A stretch of DNA of 64,000 nt from QHWK01 sp035259385 (GTDB taxonomy: Bacteria; Acidobacteriota; Vicinamibacteria; Vicinamibacterales; CAVVIG01): assembly GCA_035259385.1 (NCBI GenBank), contig DATFWL010000257.1, positions 49,436 through 113,435 of the forward strand. Direction: 5' to 3'. The notes beneath the pieces were generated by a model. It saw only the letters and a program-made list of their open reading frames with translations. It was not told the DNA's origin and searched no databases. This document shows, piece by piece, positions 24,943 through 34,008 of the stretch. The stretch's first letter is position 1. Each line of letters starts with the position of its first letter. The position numbers were made by a program, and so were the translations under genes.

Positions 24943-25590
24943 TTACTTCAGCTCGACGGCGATTCGGTCAGCCGGTTGTCCCGAGGCGTTCTCTTCCGCA
25001 TGCTTCGCGGCGCCCGCCACGCGAACGTCGTCTGCCTTCGCGCCCGGCTGATCATTCAGGTAGACGACGATGCGGTTCAGGATGTGCTCGTGCGTCTCGC
25101 CCTTCTCATGGGCGTCGTAGTGGATGCGGAGCACGCGGACCTGTTCGTTCTCGAACTCCACCTTGTAGTGCCGCGGATCGACCGCGGCGGGATCCAGCGT
25201 CGAAGCGGGAGCCTTGCCGGCAGGCGGGCCTTTCAGGTCGATCTCGAGAATGCGGATCGGATGATCGCTGATGTTCTCGGCGATGTACGCGCCGCTCGCC
25301 GGCCGCCAGCGAACATCGCCGCGGTGGAATTCGATCGTCGCCGATTGCTCGCCTTCCTTTCGCGTCATCACGCCGTCGTCGAGGTAGATCAGCACACGGT
25401 TCGTCGCGTGTCCGCTGCTCGCGACCGACGGCGTCCGCGGCTGGAGTGTCGCGACGATCACGCGCGCCTGCGGTGTGTCGAGTCGCGGTGTGATCGCGGG
25501 GGGCGCCGGAGCGTTCTGCGCCTGCAGCCCGACCACAGAGGCCAGAGCGAGCGGGCCACCGAGCCGTGTGAATCGCATTAGACCGTTCAT
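24943..25590 (-). CDS. Exported cupin-like protein with duplicated domain
   Basis: 215 residues from ATG at 25590, supported by GGAGGG five bases upstream (a TTG four codons earlier is rejected). After the signal peptide (FTRLGGPLALASVVGLQA), two cupin-like halves follow: NRVLIYLDDGVMTRKEGEQS with EFHRGDVRWRPASGAYIAEN, and KVEFENEQVRVLRIHYDAHE with HEHILNRIVVYLND. Each half has the cupin-type 'G(D)V...' or His strand, but the metal His set is incomplete. It converges on the STAS gene with 8 bases between. Function unknown; a periplasmic binding or stress role is a guess. Confidence 0.7.
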   Translation of the reverse strand: MNGLMRFTRLGGPLALASVVGLQAQNAPAPPAITPRLDTPQARVIVATLQPRTPSVASSGHATNRVLIYLDDGVMTRKEGEQSATIEFHRGDVRWRPASGAYIAENISDHPIRILEIDLKGPPAGKAPASTLDPAAVDPRHYKVEFENEQVRVLRIHYDAHEKGETHEHILNRIVVYLNDQPGAKADDVRVAGAAKHAEENASGQPADRIAVELK

Positions 25591-25729
25591 CGAGCCCTCC
25601 AATCGATGTCTCAGGCGTGTGGCGCCATCCTACACCCTCGTCGCGCGGCCAGCCTGCTGTCGCCTTGACGCAGTCGCTCGCTTGCGCGACGCTTGCCCGT
25701 ACTTCGCTTCCACACCTCCTGGAGGCTCC

Positions 25730-26722
25730 ATGTATCGACTCACGTATGCGGTCCCGCTCGTCCTGCTTGCGCTGATGCCCGGGTGCAGTTCGCCGAGCGC
25801 CCAGCCCGCGCAGTCGTCACACCAGGAGCCCGCGGGCGCGGTGAAACCGATTACTGTCGACTCGACCGAGGAGCAGATTCGCCAGGCGGTCGGCGCCGCC
25901 AGGTTCGGCAGAAAGCTCACGCCCAAGGCGTGGCCGAACGGCGCGCGGGTCGCCGTCTGTCTCACGTTCGACGTCGACAACGAATTGCTGCAGAGAGCGA
26001 ATCCCCTGCCCGTGCCGTTGTCGGTCGGAGAATACGGCGCGACGACGTCGTTGCCGAGGATTCTCGATCTCCTCGATCGGCACCAGGTGCCGGCGACCTT
26101 CTTCATTCCCGCGATGGGCGCCATGCTCCATCCCGAGATGGTGCCGGCGATCGTAGCGCGGCGGCGTCATGAAATCGGCGTCCACGGATGGGTCCACGAG
26201 TTCTGGCCGGGCATTGGAGACCCGGCGAAAGAGCAGCGGCTGCTTGCCCAGTCGATCGCGTACTTGACGAAGGCGTCCGGGACGCGTCCGGCGGGCGTCC
26301 GCGCGCCGGGCTCCGGATTCGGGCCGCAGACGTTCGATCTGATCCGCAAGGCCGGGTTCTTATACGACAGCAGCCTGCTCGCGGCAGACGAACCGTACGA
26401 GGTCCTCGCGACCGGGCAGCCGAGCGGGGTGATCGAGCTTCCGATCAGCGAGGTGGATAACGACTACGTGTATTACGGCGAAACGGCGAACGGATCGCTC
26501 CCGTCCCCTGATGCGGTGTTCGAGGTCTACAAGGCCGAGTTCGATCTCGCCTTTCAGGAACGGACGATGTTCATCCTCACGCAGCATCCCCATGTCGGCG
26601 GGCGGCGGTCGCGCATCGTCCAGCTCGATCGGCTGATCACCTACATCAAGTCACGACGCGAGGTCTGGTTTGCAACGATGGAGCAGGTGGCCAGCTACGT
26701 CAAGCAGGCAGACGCTCACTGA
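25730..26722 (+). CDS. Polysaccharide deacetylase lipoprotein
   Basis: 330 residues; ATG at 25730 with TGGAGG five bases upstream. Lipoprotein signal VPLVLLALMPGC places it on a membrane. The NodB fold shows VAVCLTFDVDNELL (catalytic and metal Asp), PATFFIPAMGAM, HEIGVHGWVHEFW (metal His pair) and RPAGVRAPGSGFGPQTFDLI. Family members deacetylate N-acetyl sugars; the FDVDNE variant and HGWVHE motif are those of the PuuE/allantoinase-like or peptidoglycan-type branch, so an amide rather than chitin may be cleaved. It stands alone, with a strong hairpin at its end. Confidence 0.85.
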   Translation: MYRLTYAVPLVLLALMPGCSSPSAQPAQSSHQEPAGAVKPITVDSTEEQIRQAVGAARFGRKLTPKAWPNGARVAVCLTFDVDNELLQRANPLPVPLSVGEYGATTSLPRILDLLDRHQVPATFFIPAMGAMLHPEMVPAIVARRRHEIGVHGWVHEFWPGIGDPAKEQRLLAQSIAYLTKASGTRPAGVRAPGSGFGPQTFDLIRKAGFLYDSSLLAADEPYEVLATGQPSGVIELPISEVDNDYVYYGETANGSLPSPDAVFEVYKAEFDLAFQERTMFILTQHPHVGGRRSRIVQLDRLITYIKSRREVWFATMEQVASYVKQADAH

Positions 26723-26734
26723 CGCCTGCCTGCT
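26703..26734. terminator. Hairpin spanning the deacetylase stop codon
   Basis: AGCAGGCAG and CTGCCTGCT are perfect nine-base arms with a 14-base loop that contains the stop codon at 26720-26722. It lies between convergent genes and could end transcription from both sides. No T tract. Confidence 0.45.
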
Positions 26735-26770
26735 GCACGCTCCGTTTCGATGCAGCCTCTCGCGCGGCGT

Positions 26771-28879
26771 TCAGCGCTGCGCGTTGGCCAGATCGCTCAC
26801 CGCTGTCGACAGCAGGCGGACTCTGGCCTGGTCGCGAGCCGCATCCGCCGCCCCGGTCAGCAGGGCGGCCAGCTCCGTCAGGCCGGTCTTGCGCTGTGCG
26901 CCTGAGCGCCGCTCCGCAGTATCGAGCGCCGTGCGCGCCGCCGAGATCGCCTCGGTGGCCAGCCCGTTCGATCGCGCCAGCTGATCGAGGTAGGCGCGCG
27001 CGAGCGCGAAGCTCGGCGCCCAGACCAGCTTCTGCTGATCCTGCGTGTTCCAGTAGGCCATCTTGACGCTTCTGGCAGCGGCCAGCTCGTTCTCGCTGAT
27101 GAGGCCGCTCGGCAGCAGCTCGTAGACGTCGAGCCCGCGGGCGATCTCAGAGCTCACGATCACGCCGTTGTACCAGTAGGCGGACCACGATCCACCCATC
27201 GCCATGCGCGTCGCATCGACCGGACCGCGATCGTAGAACGCGATCTCCTGCGGATGATCGATGTCGGTCCAGTCGAAGACCGAGAGGCCGCCCTGATACC
27301 ACGCCTGCACCATCACGTCGCGGCCCGGAATCGGGATCAGCGATCCGTTGTGTGCGACGCAATTTTCCAGAGACGTCTGCGGGGCGGGCAGCTTGTAGTA
27401 GCTGTGAAACTTCAGCTTGTTGTTCTCGATCGTGAAGAGCGCGTCGGCGCCCCACTCTTTCTTGTCCGTGACCCGGCAGCGCGGCTGACCGCCGCCTCCC
27501 CACTCGTCGCTGAACAGCAGCTTGGTGCCGTCGTTGTTGAACGTGGCCGAATGCCAGAACGACATGTTGGCGTCGGCCGCCGCGTCGAGGCGGACCGGGC
27601 GCTCCGGATCGCGAATGTCGAGCAGGAGCCCGAGGCCGGCGCAGGCGCCGCCGGCGAGGCCGATCTCAGGGTAGACCGTGATGTCGTGGCACTGATTCGG
27701 ACCCGTCGGTGGACCCTGGTTGCCGCGGCCCTGTCCGCCGGCTGCGCCGGGAGGGCCCCCTCGCCCGCGTTCTCCGCGCGCCGCCGCGGCAGCCGCCGCA
27801 GCCTCGCGGTCGCGCTGATCCTGCGCGGCGCGCTCCTCGTTGCGCGGCGGCACCGGCAGGTCCTGGAAGATGCGCGCCGTGCTCACGATCGCGGCGTGAT
27901 CAGGCGTCCGCAGCGGGACCTTGATCACCTCCAGCCGGAAGCGCGCCGTATTCGGATCGTCGATGCCACCGTCGAGGCATCCCGGCACTTCGTCGGTCGA
28001 CCGCACCGCGGCTGTTCCCGACACGTAGATGAACACGTTGGCGTCGTCGCCCTGCTTCGTCACGACGGTGTGCGTGTGCGATCCGCGGCAGGTCTGCACC
28101 GTCGTCACGAGCTTCGGATGCTTGACGTCGGCGATGTCGAACACGCGAATGCCGCGCACGCGCAGCTTGCTGACCGGCTCCGGCACTCCCTCGAACCCGC
28201 AGTCGGTGCGGCTGTTGGTCGCCTCCGATGACATGAACAACAGGTTGCGGTACACCGACACGTCGTTCTGCGATGCCGGACACAGGTACGTCTGCATGAG
28301 CGCCGGCTTGGACGGGTTGGAGATGTCGTAGATGTCGAAGCCGTTGTAGTTGCCTTGAATCACGAGATTGCCCGAGAACGCGAGATCCGAGTGCGTCGCG
28401 CCGAGCGTCCGCCCCTTCGGCGGCGTCGTCGAGAGCATCCGCATGTTCCATGCGGCCTGCGCGGCATCCCAGCGTCCGGCCTTCAAGCCGACTCGCGGAT
28501 CCGGCGTCGGCGCCGTCGCAGACACGATCGGCGCAACGGGCGGCGGCATGTTCGCGGGGGGCGGCGGCGGTGGAGGCGGCGGGTTGCCCCGTCCTGCGGG
28601 CGCGGGCGGTGCCATCGTCTCGGGCGCCGCAGAGGGCGCAGGTGCGGCTGACGGCGTGGCTGCCGGTGGCGGTGCGGCTGACGTCGGCGCCGCTGCCGGC
28701 GCGGCTGCCGGAGGCGTGGCCGGCGCCGGCGCCGAGGCGGCGGGCGGCGCAGCCGGCGGGGTCGCCGGCGGCGGCGTCTTGGTCCCGGCGCTCGCGCACG
28801 CGGGCACGCCAAAAGCCCCGGCAGCGAACAGCATGGTCGCGAGCAGGCCGTTGATCAGCAGCAATCGCATTCTTCTCAT
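26771..28879 (-). CDS. Exported LVIVD-repeat (beta-propeller-like) protein
   Basis: 702 residues. Signal peptide LLINGLLATMLFAAGAFG, then a low-complexity Pro/Ala linker of about 85 residues (roughly 33-118). The core has LVIVD-type blades: LVIQGNYNGFDIYDISNPSK, VRGIRVFDIADVKHPKLVTT, GLSVFDWTDIDHPQEIAFYD and SEIARGLDVYELLPSG. A Gly/Arg/Gln-rich insertion sits between blades. The C-terminal ~90 residues are helical (SNGLATEAISAARTALDTAE). LVIVD proteins are surface or periplasmic propellers of unknown substrate. The start overlaps the DUF305 stop by four bases; this pairing is recurrent in Acidobacteria. An alternative ATG lies three codons in. Confidence 0.85.
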   Translation of the reverse strand: MRRMRLLLINGLLATMLFAAGAFGVPACASAGTKTPPPATPPAAPPAASAPAPATPPAAAPAAAPTSAAPPPAATPSAAPAPSAAPETMAPPAPAGRGNPPPPPPPPPANMPPPVAPIVSATAPTPDPRVGLKAGRWDAAQAAWNMRMLSTTPPKGRTLGATHSDLAFSGNLVIQGNYNGFDIYDISNPSKPALMQTYLCPASQNDVSVYRNLLFMSSEATNSRTDCGFEGVPEPVSKLRVRGIRVFDIADVKHPKLVTTVQTCRGSHTHTVVTKQGDDANVFIYVSGTAAVRSTDEVPGCLDGGIDDPNTARFRLEVIKVPLRTPDHAAIVSTARIFQDLPVPPRNEERAAQDQRDREAAAAAAAARGERGRGGPPGAAGGQGRGNQGPPTGPNQCHDITVYPEIGLAGGACAGLGLLLDIRDPERPVRLDAAADANMSFWHSATFNNDGTKLLFSDEWGGGGQPRCRVTDKKEWGADALFTIENNKLKFHSYYKLPAPQTSLENCVAHNGSLIPIPGRDVMVQAWYQGGLSVFDWTDIDHPQEIAFYDRGPVDATRMAMGGSWSAYWYNGVIVSSEIARGLDVYELLPSGLISENELAAARSVKMAYWNTQDQQKLVWAPSFALARAYLDQLARSNGLATEAISAARTALDTAERRSGAQRKTGLTELAALLTGAADAARDQARVRLLSTAVSDLANAQR

Positions 28880-29496
28880 CGGCGGTTCCCCAGCATTTCG
28901 TTCATCCTGTTGATCTCGGTGGACTGATCGGCGTAGACATCCGACGCGAACTTGAACACGGTCTCGTCCTGCGCCGCGCCGTACGATTTGAAGAGCACGT
29001 CGACCATGTCGATCGCGCCCTGGTGATGCTTGATCATGCCGAGGAGAAAGAGCCTGTCGAACTCCGTCCCGCGGGCGCGATCCAACTCGGCCATCTCCTC
29101 GTCGGTCAACATGCCCGGCATCAGCATCTCGTGCGTCACTCCGTTCATCGTCATCTTGTGGCGCGTCGACGTCGCGTCGGGCACCGACAGGCCGCGATCG
29201 CGCAGCCAGGTCTGCATCGTGGCGATCTCATCGCGCTGTCCGACGACGATGCGCTCGCAGAGCACTGCCACGTCGGGACGCGCGCCGTGCGACGGCGCCC
29301 AACCGGCCATGACGACGGCCTGAGCGTGATGGGGAATCATGCCGGACATGAACTCGACGTCGGCATCGCTGTACGGCAGCTGCCCGAGCCCGGGCGGCGT
29401 CGCGTGGAGAGCGGACGAAGCCGGGCGAGCGCAGGCGCCGCCGACCGCCGCTGCGGCCAGGCACGTCGCGATGGCGAGCCGCCACTGTTTACGCAT
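28876..29496 (-). CDS. DUF305 family exported metal-binding-like protein
   Basis: 206 residues from ATG at 29496 (MRKQWRLAIATCLAAAAVGG), a signal peptide possibly of lipoprotein type (VGGACA). Two DUF305 repeats carry the histidine motifs FMSGMIPHHAQAVVMAGWAP and LFLLGMIKHHQGAIDMVDVL. Such HH pairs are thought to bind metal, and DUF305 genes often accompany copper-resistance or LVIVD genes. It is the first gene of a two-gene operon with the LVIVD protein (ATGA overlap). No good ribosome site is seen at this start, but the upstream continuation lacks homology. Confidence 0.88.
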   Translation of the reverse strand: MRKQWRLAIATCLAAAAVGGACARPASSALHATPPGLGQLPYSDADVEFMSGMIPHHAQAVVMAGWAPSHGARPDVAVLCERIVVGQRDEIATMQTWLRDRGLSVPDATSTRHKMTMNGVTHEMLMPGMLTDEEMAELDRARGTEFDRLFLLGMIKHHQGAIDMVDVLFKSYGAAQDETVFKFASDVYADQSTEINRMNEMLGNRR

Positions 29497-29625
29497 CGCG
29501 ACGTATCCTAATCGATTCACATTGGGATTCTGCCATGAACCGCCTGACGCCTCGATCCAGGCGTCGTTACGTATGATTACCTTCGGCAGGCGGACGCCTG
29601 AGCCCAGGGATTCGAACGCGCGATC

Positions 29626-29893
29626 ATGGACCAACTACTCTTTCCTGCGCCTCCTCCGCCGGCGGTGCCGGTGCGCGGCCGGACCGAACGGGTTCCCATT
29701 CGCCGGATTTTCTGCGTCGGCCACAACTATGAGGCCCATGCGCGGGAAATGGGCGCCGTGGTCGATCGAGACGCGCCGTTCTATTTCACCAAGCGGAGCA
29801 TTGCGTGGCGTCGGGCTCCACCGTCGCGTATCCACCAGGGACCGCCAACTACCAGTACGAGCTCGAGCTCGTCGCCGTCGTCGTTCCTCGATC
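29626..29893 (+). pseudogene. Fumarylacetoacetate hydrolase family remnant
   Basis: The first 58 codons match the N-terminus of FAH-type hydrolases (fumarylpyruvate hydrolase-like): VPIRRIFCVGHNYEAHAREM and DRDAPFYFTK. A one-base frame change near 29793-29804 then moves the reading to another frame, where the next expected segment appears: VASGSTVAYPPGTANYQYEL. Homology stops around 29893; the catalytic remainder (about 150 residues) is gone. It is therefore a frameshifted, truncated gene. The DinB gene begins about 100 bases later. Confidence 0.8.
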
Positions 29894-29989
29894 AGTCCGG
29901 TCGGCAGATCCAGAAAACGCGAACGCCGCGAGAACGTCGCCGGGCGCATGGCGCCGGAGGCGCTGCGGTCCTCTGCAAGGAGCGCAACA

Positions 29990-30508
29990 ATGAGTGAGCA
30001 GACGAGATCGCCGCAGCAGTCGGCCGCTCGGCTGACGGAGATGGTCGATCAGATCCTCGACGAAGTGCATCGCTTGCCGGAGGATCTGATCACCTGGAAA
30101 CCGGCCGACGATGTCTGGTCGGTGCTCGAGATCCTGTGTCACGTCGACGAGTTCATCCCGTTCTGGACCGGCGAAACGGTGAGGGTCGTCCGCGATCCCG
30201 CCGGCGAGTGGGGGCGGGATCACACCGACTCACGCCGTCTCGAGGCGGTGAAGGCCGCACCGACGCGGCGCCTGCCGGATGTCGAGCGGTCGCTCCGGGC
30301 GGGCGTTGCCGATGCGGCCGCGAGGCTTTCGACGCTTCGTGAGACGGACCTCCAGGTCGAAGCCAGGAGCCGCAATCCGCGCTGGGGTGTGAAGCCGGCC
30401 GCGTTCATCGTTGACGACCTGCTCGTCCATCACGTCGAAAAGCACCTTGGCCAGATCCGCCGCAACGTCGCTCAGTACGGCGAGCGGAGCACGCGACAGC
30501 AGGTGTGA
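29990..30508 (+). CDS. DinB-family protein
   Basis: 172 residues; ATG at 29990 with AAGGAG seven bases upstream. The four-helix DinB fold is seen in LTEMVDQILDEVHRLPEDLI, DDVWSVLEILCHVDEFIPFW and FIVDDLLVHHVEKHLGQIRR. Histidines in ILCHVDE and HHVEKH are the usual metal ligands of the DinB/YfiT group. The longer frame beginning at 29339 is artefactual, being antisense to DUF305 and passing through the FAH remnant. DinB-like proteins include thiol transferases and metal-dependent hydrolases; the substrate here is unknown. Confidence 0.85.
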   Translation: MSEQTRSPQQSAARLTEMVDQILDEVHRLPEDLITWKPADDVWSVLEILCHVDEFIPFWTGETVRVVRDPAGEWGRDHTDSRRLEAVKAAPTRRLPDVERSLRAGVADAAARLSTLRETDLQVEARSRNPRWGVKPAAFIVDDLLVHHVEKHLGQIRRNVAQYGERSTRQQV

Positions 30509-30510
30509 GG

Positions 30511-30540
30511 CGCAGCCGGTGTCAGTCCGGCACTCAGCGC
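30511..30540. terminator. Hairpin between DinB and the convergent beta-barrel gene
   Basis: GCGC outer and GCCGG/CCGGC inner arms around a seven-base loop, just after the DinB stop and reaching the stop of the convergent beta-barrel gene. Asymmetric bulges and no T tract make this a modest candidate. Confidence 0.3.
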
Positions 30541-31235
30541 CCGCCAAAGCGCAACGTGATCCCGCCGGAGAACTCCAGCTGGTTGGCGTAGTCGGGATCC
30601 GCGAGCACCCAGCACGTCGGGTAGAACGGATCACACCAGTAGCCGGCCGAGTCTGACTTGATGTAGGTGGGCGTCCAGCGGATCGTGCCTTTGAACCCGA
30701 CATTCGTGCTCGGATAGAACTTGACGCCGCCACCCAGCGCCCACGAGAACCTCGTCGAGGTCGCGATCTTCTGAATCGTTGCGCTGTTCGCGATCGAGCT
30801 ATCGTAGTCGCCGGGCAGATAATGCGTCGCACCGAGACCGACCAGGAAGAACGGCCGCGCCGCCGAACCGGATTCACCCCAGTTGTAGACGAAGTTGCCG
30901 TGATAGTTCTCGATATCCTGGCTGGCGAGCTTGCGGCTCGGCGCCGGATCGCTGATCGACAACGTGCTCGCCTGGCGATGATAGAGGAACTCGACCTCGG
31001 CGTGGGGCGTGACGAACGCACCGATGGTGAACCCGAAGGCGGCGCCGCTCGTGAGATCGAGCTGGTTGTATATCTGGCCGAAAATGATCCGACTTTGCGA
31101 GGCGGTGATCCCCTCGCTCGCCGTATAGCCGGCCTCGAAGCTCATTTCGACCGCCTGGGCGCGCGCCGGCACGGCGGCGCCCACGATGAACAACGTCGTC
31201 AACCCCGCGATACCTGGATGCAGTGCACGCGCCAT
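30534..31235 (-). CDS. Outer-membrane beta-barrel protein (OmpW/OmpA-like)
   Basis: 233 residues; ATG at 31235 with AAGGAGG eight bases upstream. Signal peptide LTTLFIVGAAVPARA. Alternating amphipathic strands follow: VEMSFEAGYTASEGI, FGFTIGAFVTPHAEVEFLYH, PFFLVGLGATHYLPGDYD, FSWALGGGVKFYPSTNVGFK, ending in NQLEFSGGITLRFGGR. The C-terminal strand ending in Arg after FGG is typical of acidobacterial 8-stranded barrels. A CDPFYPTC pair may form a disulfide in a surface loop. Probably a structural or small-pore protein; the function is unknown. Confidence 0.8.
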   Translation of the reverse strand: MARALHPGIAGLTTLFIVGAAVPARAQAVEMSFEAGYTASEGITASQSRIIFGQIYNQLDLTSGAAFGFTIGAFVTPHAEVEFLYHRQASTLSISDPAPSRKLASQDIENYHGNFVYNWGESGSAARPFFLVGLGATHYLPGDYDSSIANSATIQKIATSTRFSWALGGGVKFYPSTNVGFKGTIRWTPTYIKSDSAGYWCDPFYPTCWVLADPDYANQLEFSGGITLRFGGR

Positions 31236-31393
31236 GACGAGATGCCTCCTTGTCGGCCTTCTCCTCCTTCCCACGATGACGTCTGATTCATGGAAGTGAG
31301 AACCGCCGGGAGACCACCAGTAACCCGCGCGCGCCGGAGGAGCTATGCAGATCCGGCAGCAAAACCGCCGGCCACTGCCACTGCATGCAGACG

Positions 31394-32956
31394 TCACTCC
31401 GCAGCGAGACCGTTCGTCATCGCCAGTTCCAGCGCGGACACCGACGCGGCGGGGAATTCCCACGCGCCGCCGGCGCCGAACGGCTTCGCCACGGTTTGCA
31501 TCACCTCCGACGCGTTCAGATACGACACCTCGACCGCGGGGTCGGCGGCGATCTCGAACACGCGGCCTGCCGCCGGCGCGACGCCGCCTATCCTGATCGA
31601 GGCGGCGATCGATCGGGTGCGCTGCGTGTTCACCACGTGAAGGTACACGGTGTTCTCGCGGCGGCTGGCGACGACGTCGAGGCCATCCGGCGCGCGCGCG
31701 ACCGTGACGGCCTGATTGCCGATGTGATGCCGATACAGCTGCATCACGCGCGCGACCGGCTGGAGGTACGCGCGGTTGCTGCCCTTCGGTGTCGGAATGA
31801 TCACGGCGTTGTTCTGCCATCGCGTCCCGCAGAAGTCCGCGGCCGTGGCGATCTTCAGCACCTCGCCATGCCGTTGATGGGTGTTGAGGATGCGCGCATA
31901 CGACACACCGGCCGCCCACGACGCCAGCACGTCGCCGCGATCGCGCCCGGGGATGACGAAGTGACACTCGGTCATCGCCAGGGGAATCCGGCGGGCGCCC
32001 AGCGTCTCGCGCACCGAGCGGATCTTTGCGTCGGCGGGCTGCCATGCGGTCATCAGCTGCGCCCAGGCAGCATCCGGATCGCGGCGGTACGCCTCGCCGC
32101 GCAGCACCGGCTTCTGCGGCGCGTCGGGATCGAACATGTGGTGGAACGCGAGATATTGCACGTGCTCGCCGGCAATCTCCGCCATCCGCGCCGCCCATCC
32201 GCCGTCGCCCCACGCGATCAGCTGGATGGCCGAATCGGCGCCGCGCATCGCCCTGGCGAACTCCACGGTCTTCCGCGCGGCGGTCTCGAGATCGAACCCG
32301 TTCCTGTCGTACGAAGTCTCGTTGCCGATCTGCCAGTGCCGAACGCGCAGCGGCTCGGCGCGGCCGTGCGACTTCCGGTCGCGGTTCCCGGGATCGTTGC
32401 AGTAAGCGACCCACGCCGCCGCCTCTGCCGCATCGGCCGTCCGCGCGCGACCGCGGCTGCTCATGTACTGCCTGCGGCCGTCCGACTCGAAGTTGACGCA
32501 GATCAGCGGCTCCGCCCCGACGCGGCGGCAGAGATCGACGAACTCGGACGTGCCGACCTGGTTCGACTCGATGCCGCCCCACAGCAGGTTGAGCATCGGC
32601 GGCCGGCTCTCCCGCGGACCGACGCCTTCGCGCCAGCGGTAGAAGTCGACGAAGATTCCGCCCCAGCGAATCATCGTCGGCGCGAGATCGCGGGTGATCG
32701 TGACGACGTCCTCGCGCCACTCCTCGCGCACGTGGTCCCACGCCGCCTCGACGGATCCATCGGTGGCGCCGAGCGGCTCCATGAACTGCATGAACAGGAA
32801 CGGCGACAGATCGTGGAGCGGCGCGGGATCGATCGCGATCTCGCTCGTCTCTCGCGCCTGGGCGGCGAGCGGCACGCGCTCGGGATCGAGCGCGGCGGCG
32901 GCGACGAGGCCGGCGGTCGCGGCGGCCGACTCGGCGAGAAACGTCCGTCGGTTCAT
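31394..32956 (-). CDS. GH51-type alpha-L-arabinofuranosidase, Tat-exported
   Basis: 520 residues. MNRRTFLAESAAATAGLVAA is a twin-arginine signal. The TIM barrel has LAPTMIRWGGIFVDFYRWRE and NLLWGGIESNQVGTSEFVDL, the acid/base Glu at 213 (WQIGNETSYD) and a nucleophile Glu near 330 (AMTECHF), followed by a beta-sandwich (MQLYRHHIGNQAVTVARAPD). These are clan GH-A, GH51-like features; GH51 removes L-arabinofuranose from plant polysaccharides. The catalytic placement is inferred from motif shape. The L-arabinokinase-like operon 15 kb away would suit the released sugar, but no physical link exists. Confidence 0.82.
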   Translation of the reverse strand: MNRRTFLAESAAATAGLVAAAALDPERVPLAAQARETSEIAIDPAPLHDLSPFLFMQFMEPLGATDGSVEAAWDHVREEWREDVVTITRDLAPTMIRWGGIFVDFYRWREGVGPRESRPPMLNLLWGGIESNQVGTSEFVDLCRRVGAEPLICVNFESDGRRQYMSSRGRARTADAAEAAAWVAYCNDPGNRDRKSHGRAEPLRVRHWQIGNETSYDRNGFDLETAARKTVEFARAMRGADSAIQLIAWGDGGWAARMAEIAGEHVQYLAFHHMFDPDAPQKPVLRGEAYRRDPDAAWAQLMTAWQPADAKIRSVRETLGARRIPLAMTECHFVIPGRDRGDVLASWAAGVSYARILNTHQRHGEVLKIATAADFCGTRWQNNAVIIPTPKGSNRAYLQPVARVMQLYRHHIGNQAVTVARAPDGLDVVASRRENTVYLHVVNTQRTRSIAASIRIGGVAPAAGRVFEIAADPAVEVSYLNASEVMQTVAKPFGAGGAWEFPAASVSALELAMTNGLAAE

Positions 32957-33240
32957 GAGGACGCGCGTCGCAGGGATTCTAGCAGCGCCCGCGCGACGGT
33001 GTCGCCTGCGAGGTATTGACGGCGATCAACGAGCCCGCGGCCGTGCCCTCAGCGACCGACCACGCGGCGGACGCCACCATGCGGCGTCTCTGGCTGCAGA
33101 CAGACGTACTCGACACCACCACACTGCCGGAAACCCGTCACCTTCCGCCCGTCATTGCCGGACCGTCCGCATCTCGGAGGCGGGGTCACTGTGAGTTCCA
33201 CGATGTCAGCGCGGTACGCGAGTTGCGGTTCGATGACGCG

Positions 33241-34008
33241 ATGATCGAGGCAATTCAGATGAACGCAGGACGTCGACTCCGACGAGCATTGCTATGGTCG
33301 GCCGGCGCCGTCGGCGCGGCGACGGCGGCGTACGCGGGTTACGTCGCCGATGCGTGGTGGCGCTATGGACATCCGCCAGCGCCCGCGGCCGACGACACGG
33401 ATCCGCTGCTCGAACGATTCATGCCGGTATACGAGGTCGCGGAGCGCCGCCACACCCGGGTTGCCGCGCCCGCCGAAATCACGTTCGCCGCCGCGTGTGA
33501 ACAGGACCTGATGGCCCGGCCGATCGTGCGCGCGATCTTCAAAATGCGTGAACTCGTCCTCGACGCCGACCCCGATTCGGCCATCCATCCTCGCGGACTG
33601 CTGGCGATGACGAAGTCGATCGGTTGGGGCGTGCTCGCAGAAGTGCCGGGACGAGAAGTCGTGATGGGCGCGGTCACGCAGCCCTGGTGTGGGAACGTGG
33701 TGTTCCGTCGGTTGCCGCCGGACGAGTTCGCCGCCTTCGACGAGCCGGACCACGTGAAGATCGCCTGGACGCTGCGCGCCGATCGGAGCGATCCGCACGA
33801 GTGCATCTTCCGCACCGAAACGCGGGTTCTCACGACCGACGCTGCGGCACGCGCGAAGTTCCGCTGGTACTGGTCGCGATTCTCACCCGGCATCAAGCTG
33901 ATCCGGCTGATATCGCTCGCCGCTTTGCGGCGCGATGCCGAGCGCCGTGCCGGTCGCTTCAGCTTTCCAGGGCGGCCGGAGCGGCAGCCGCGCGCTCCTC
34001 ATCGGTGA
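33241..34008 (+). CDS. SRPBCC-like protein with N-terminal membrane anchor
   Basis: 255 residues from ATG at 33241 (an ATG six codons later has GAGG eight bases upstream and is equally possible; the frame is open further upstream without protein character). The N-terminal helix RALLWSAGAVGAATAAYAGY anchors it. The rest has YEVAERRHTRVAAPAEITFA, GREVVMGAVTQPWCGNVVFR, FAAFDEPDHVKIAWTLRADR and ECIFRTETRVLTTDAAARAK, the strand order of an SRPBCC/START-like domain. Ligand unknown. Its 3' end overlaps the convergent oxidoreductase by 50 bases. Confidence 0.7.
   Translation: MIEAIQMNAGRRLRRALLWSAGAVGAATAAYAGYVADAWWRYGHPPAPAADDTDPLLERFMPVYEVAERRHTRVAAPAEITFAAACEQDLMARPIVRAIFKMRELVLDADPDSAIHPRGLLAMTKSIGWGVLAEVPGREVVMGAVTQPWCGNVVFRRLPPDEFAAFDEPDHVKIAWTLRADRSDPHECIFRTETRVLTTDAAARAKFRWYWSRFSPGIKLIRLISLAALRRDAERRAGRFSFPGRPERQPRAPHR

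Noticed and set aside
28500..28800. Repetitive GC-rich stretch that looks like a tandem repeat
   Set aside because: It encodes the Pro/Ala linker of the LVIVD protein; repeat units are irregular codon runs, not a CRISPR or satellite.
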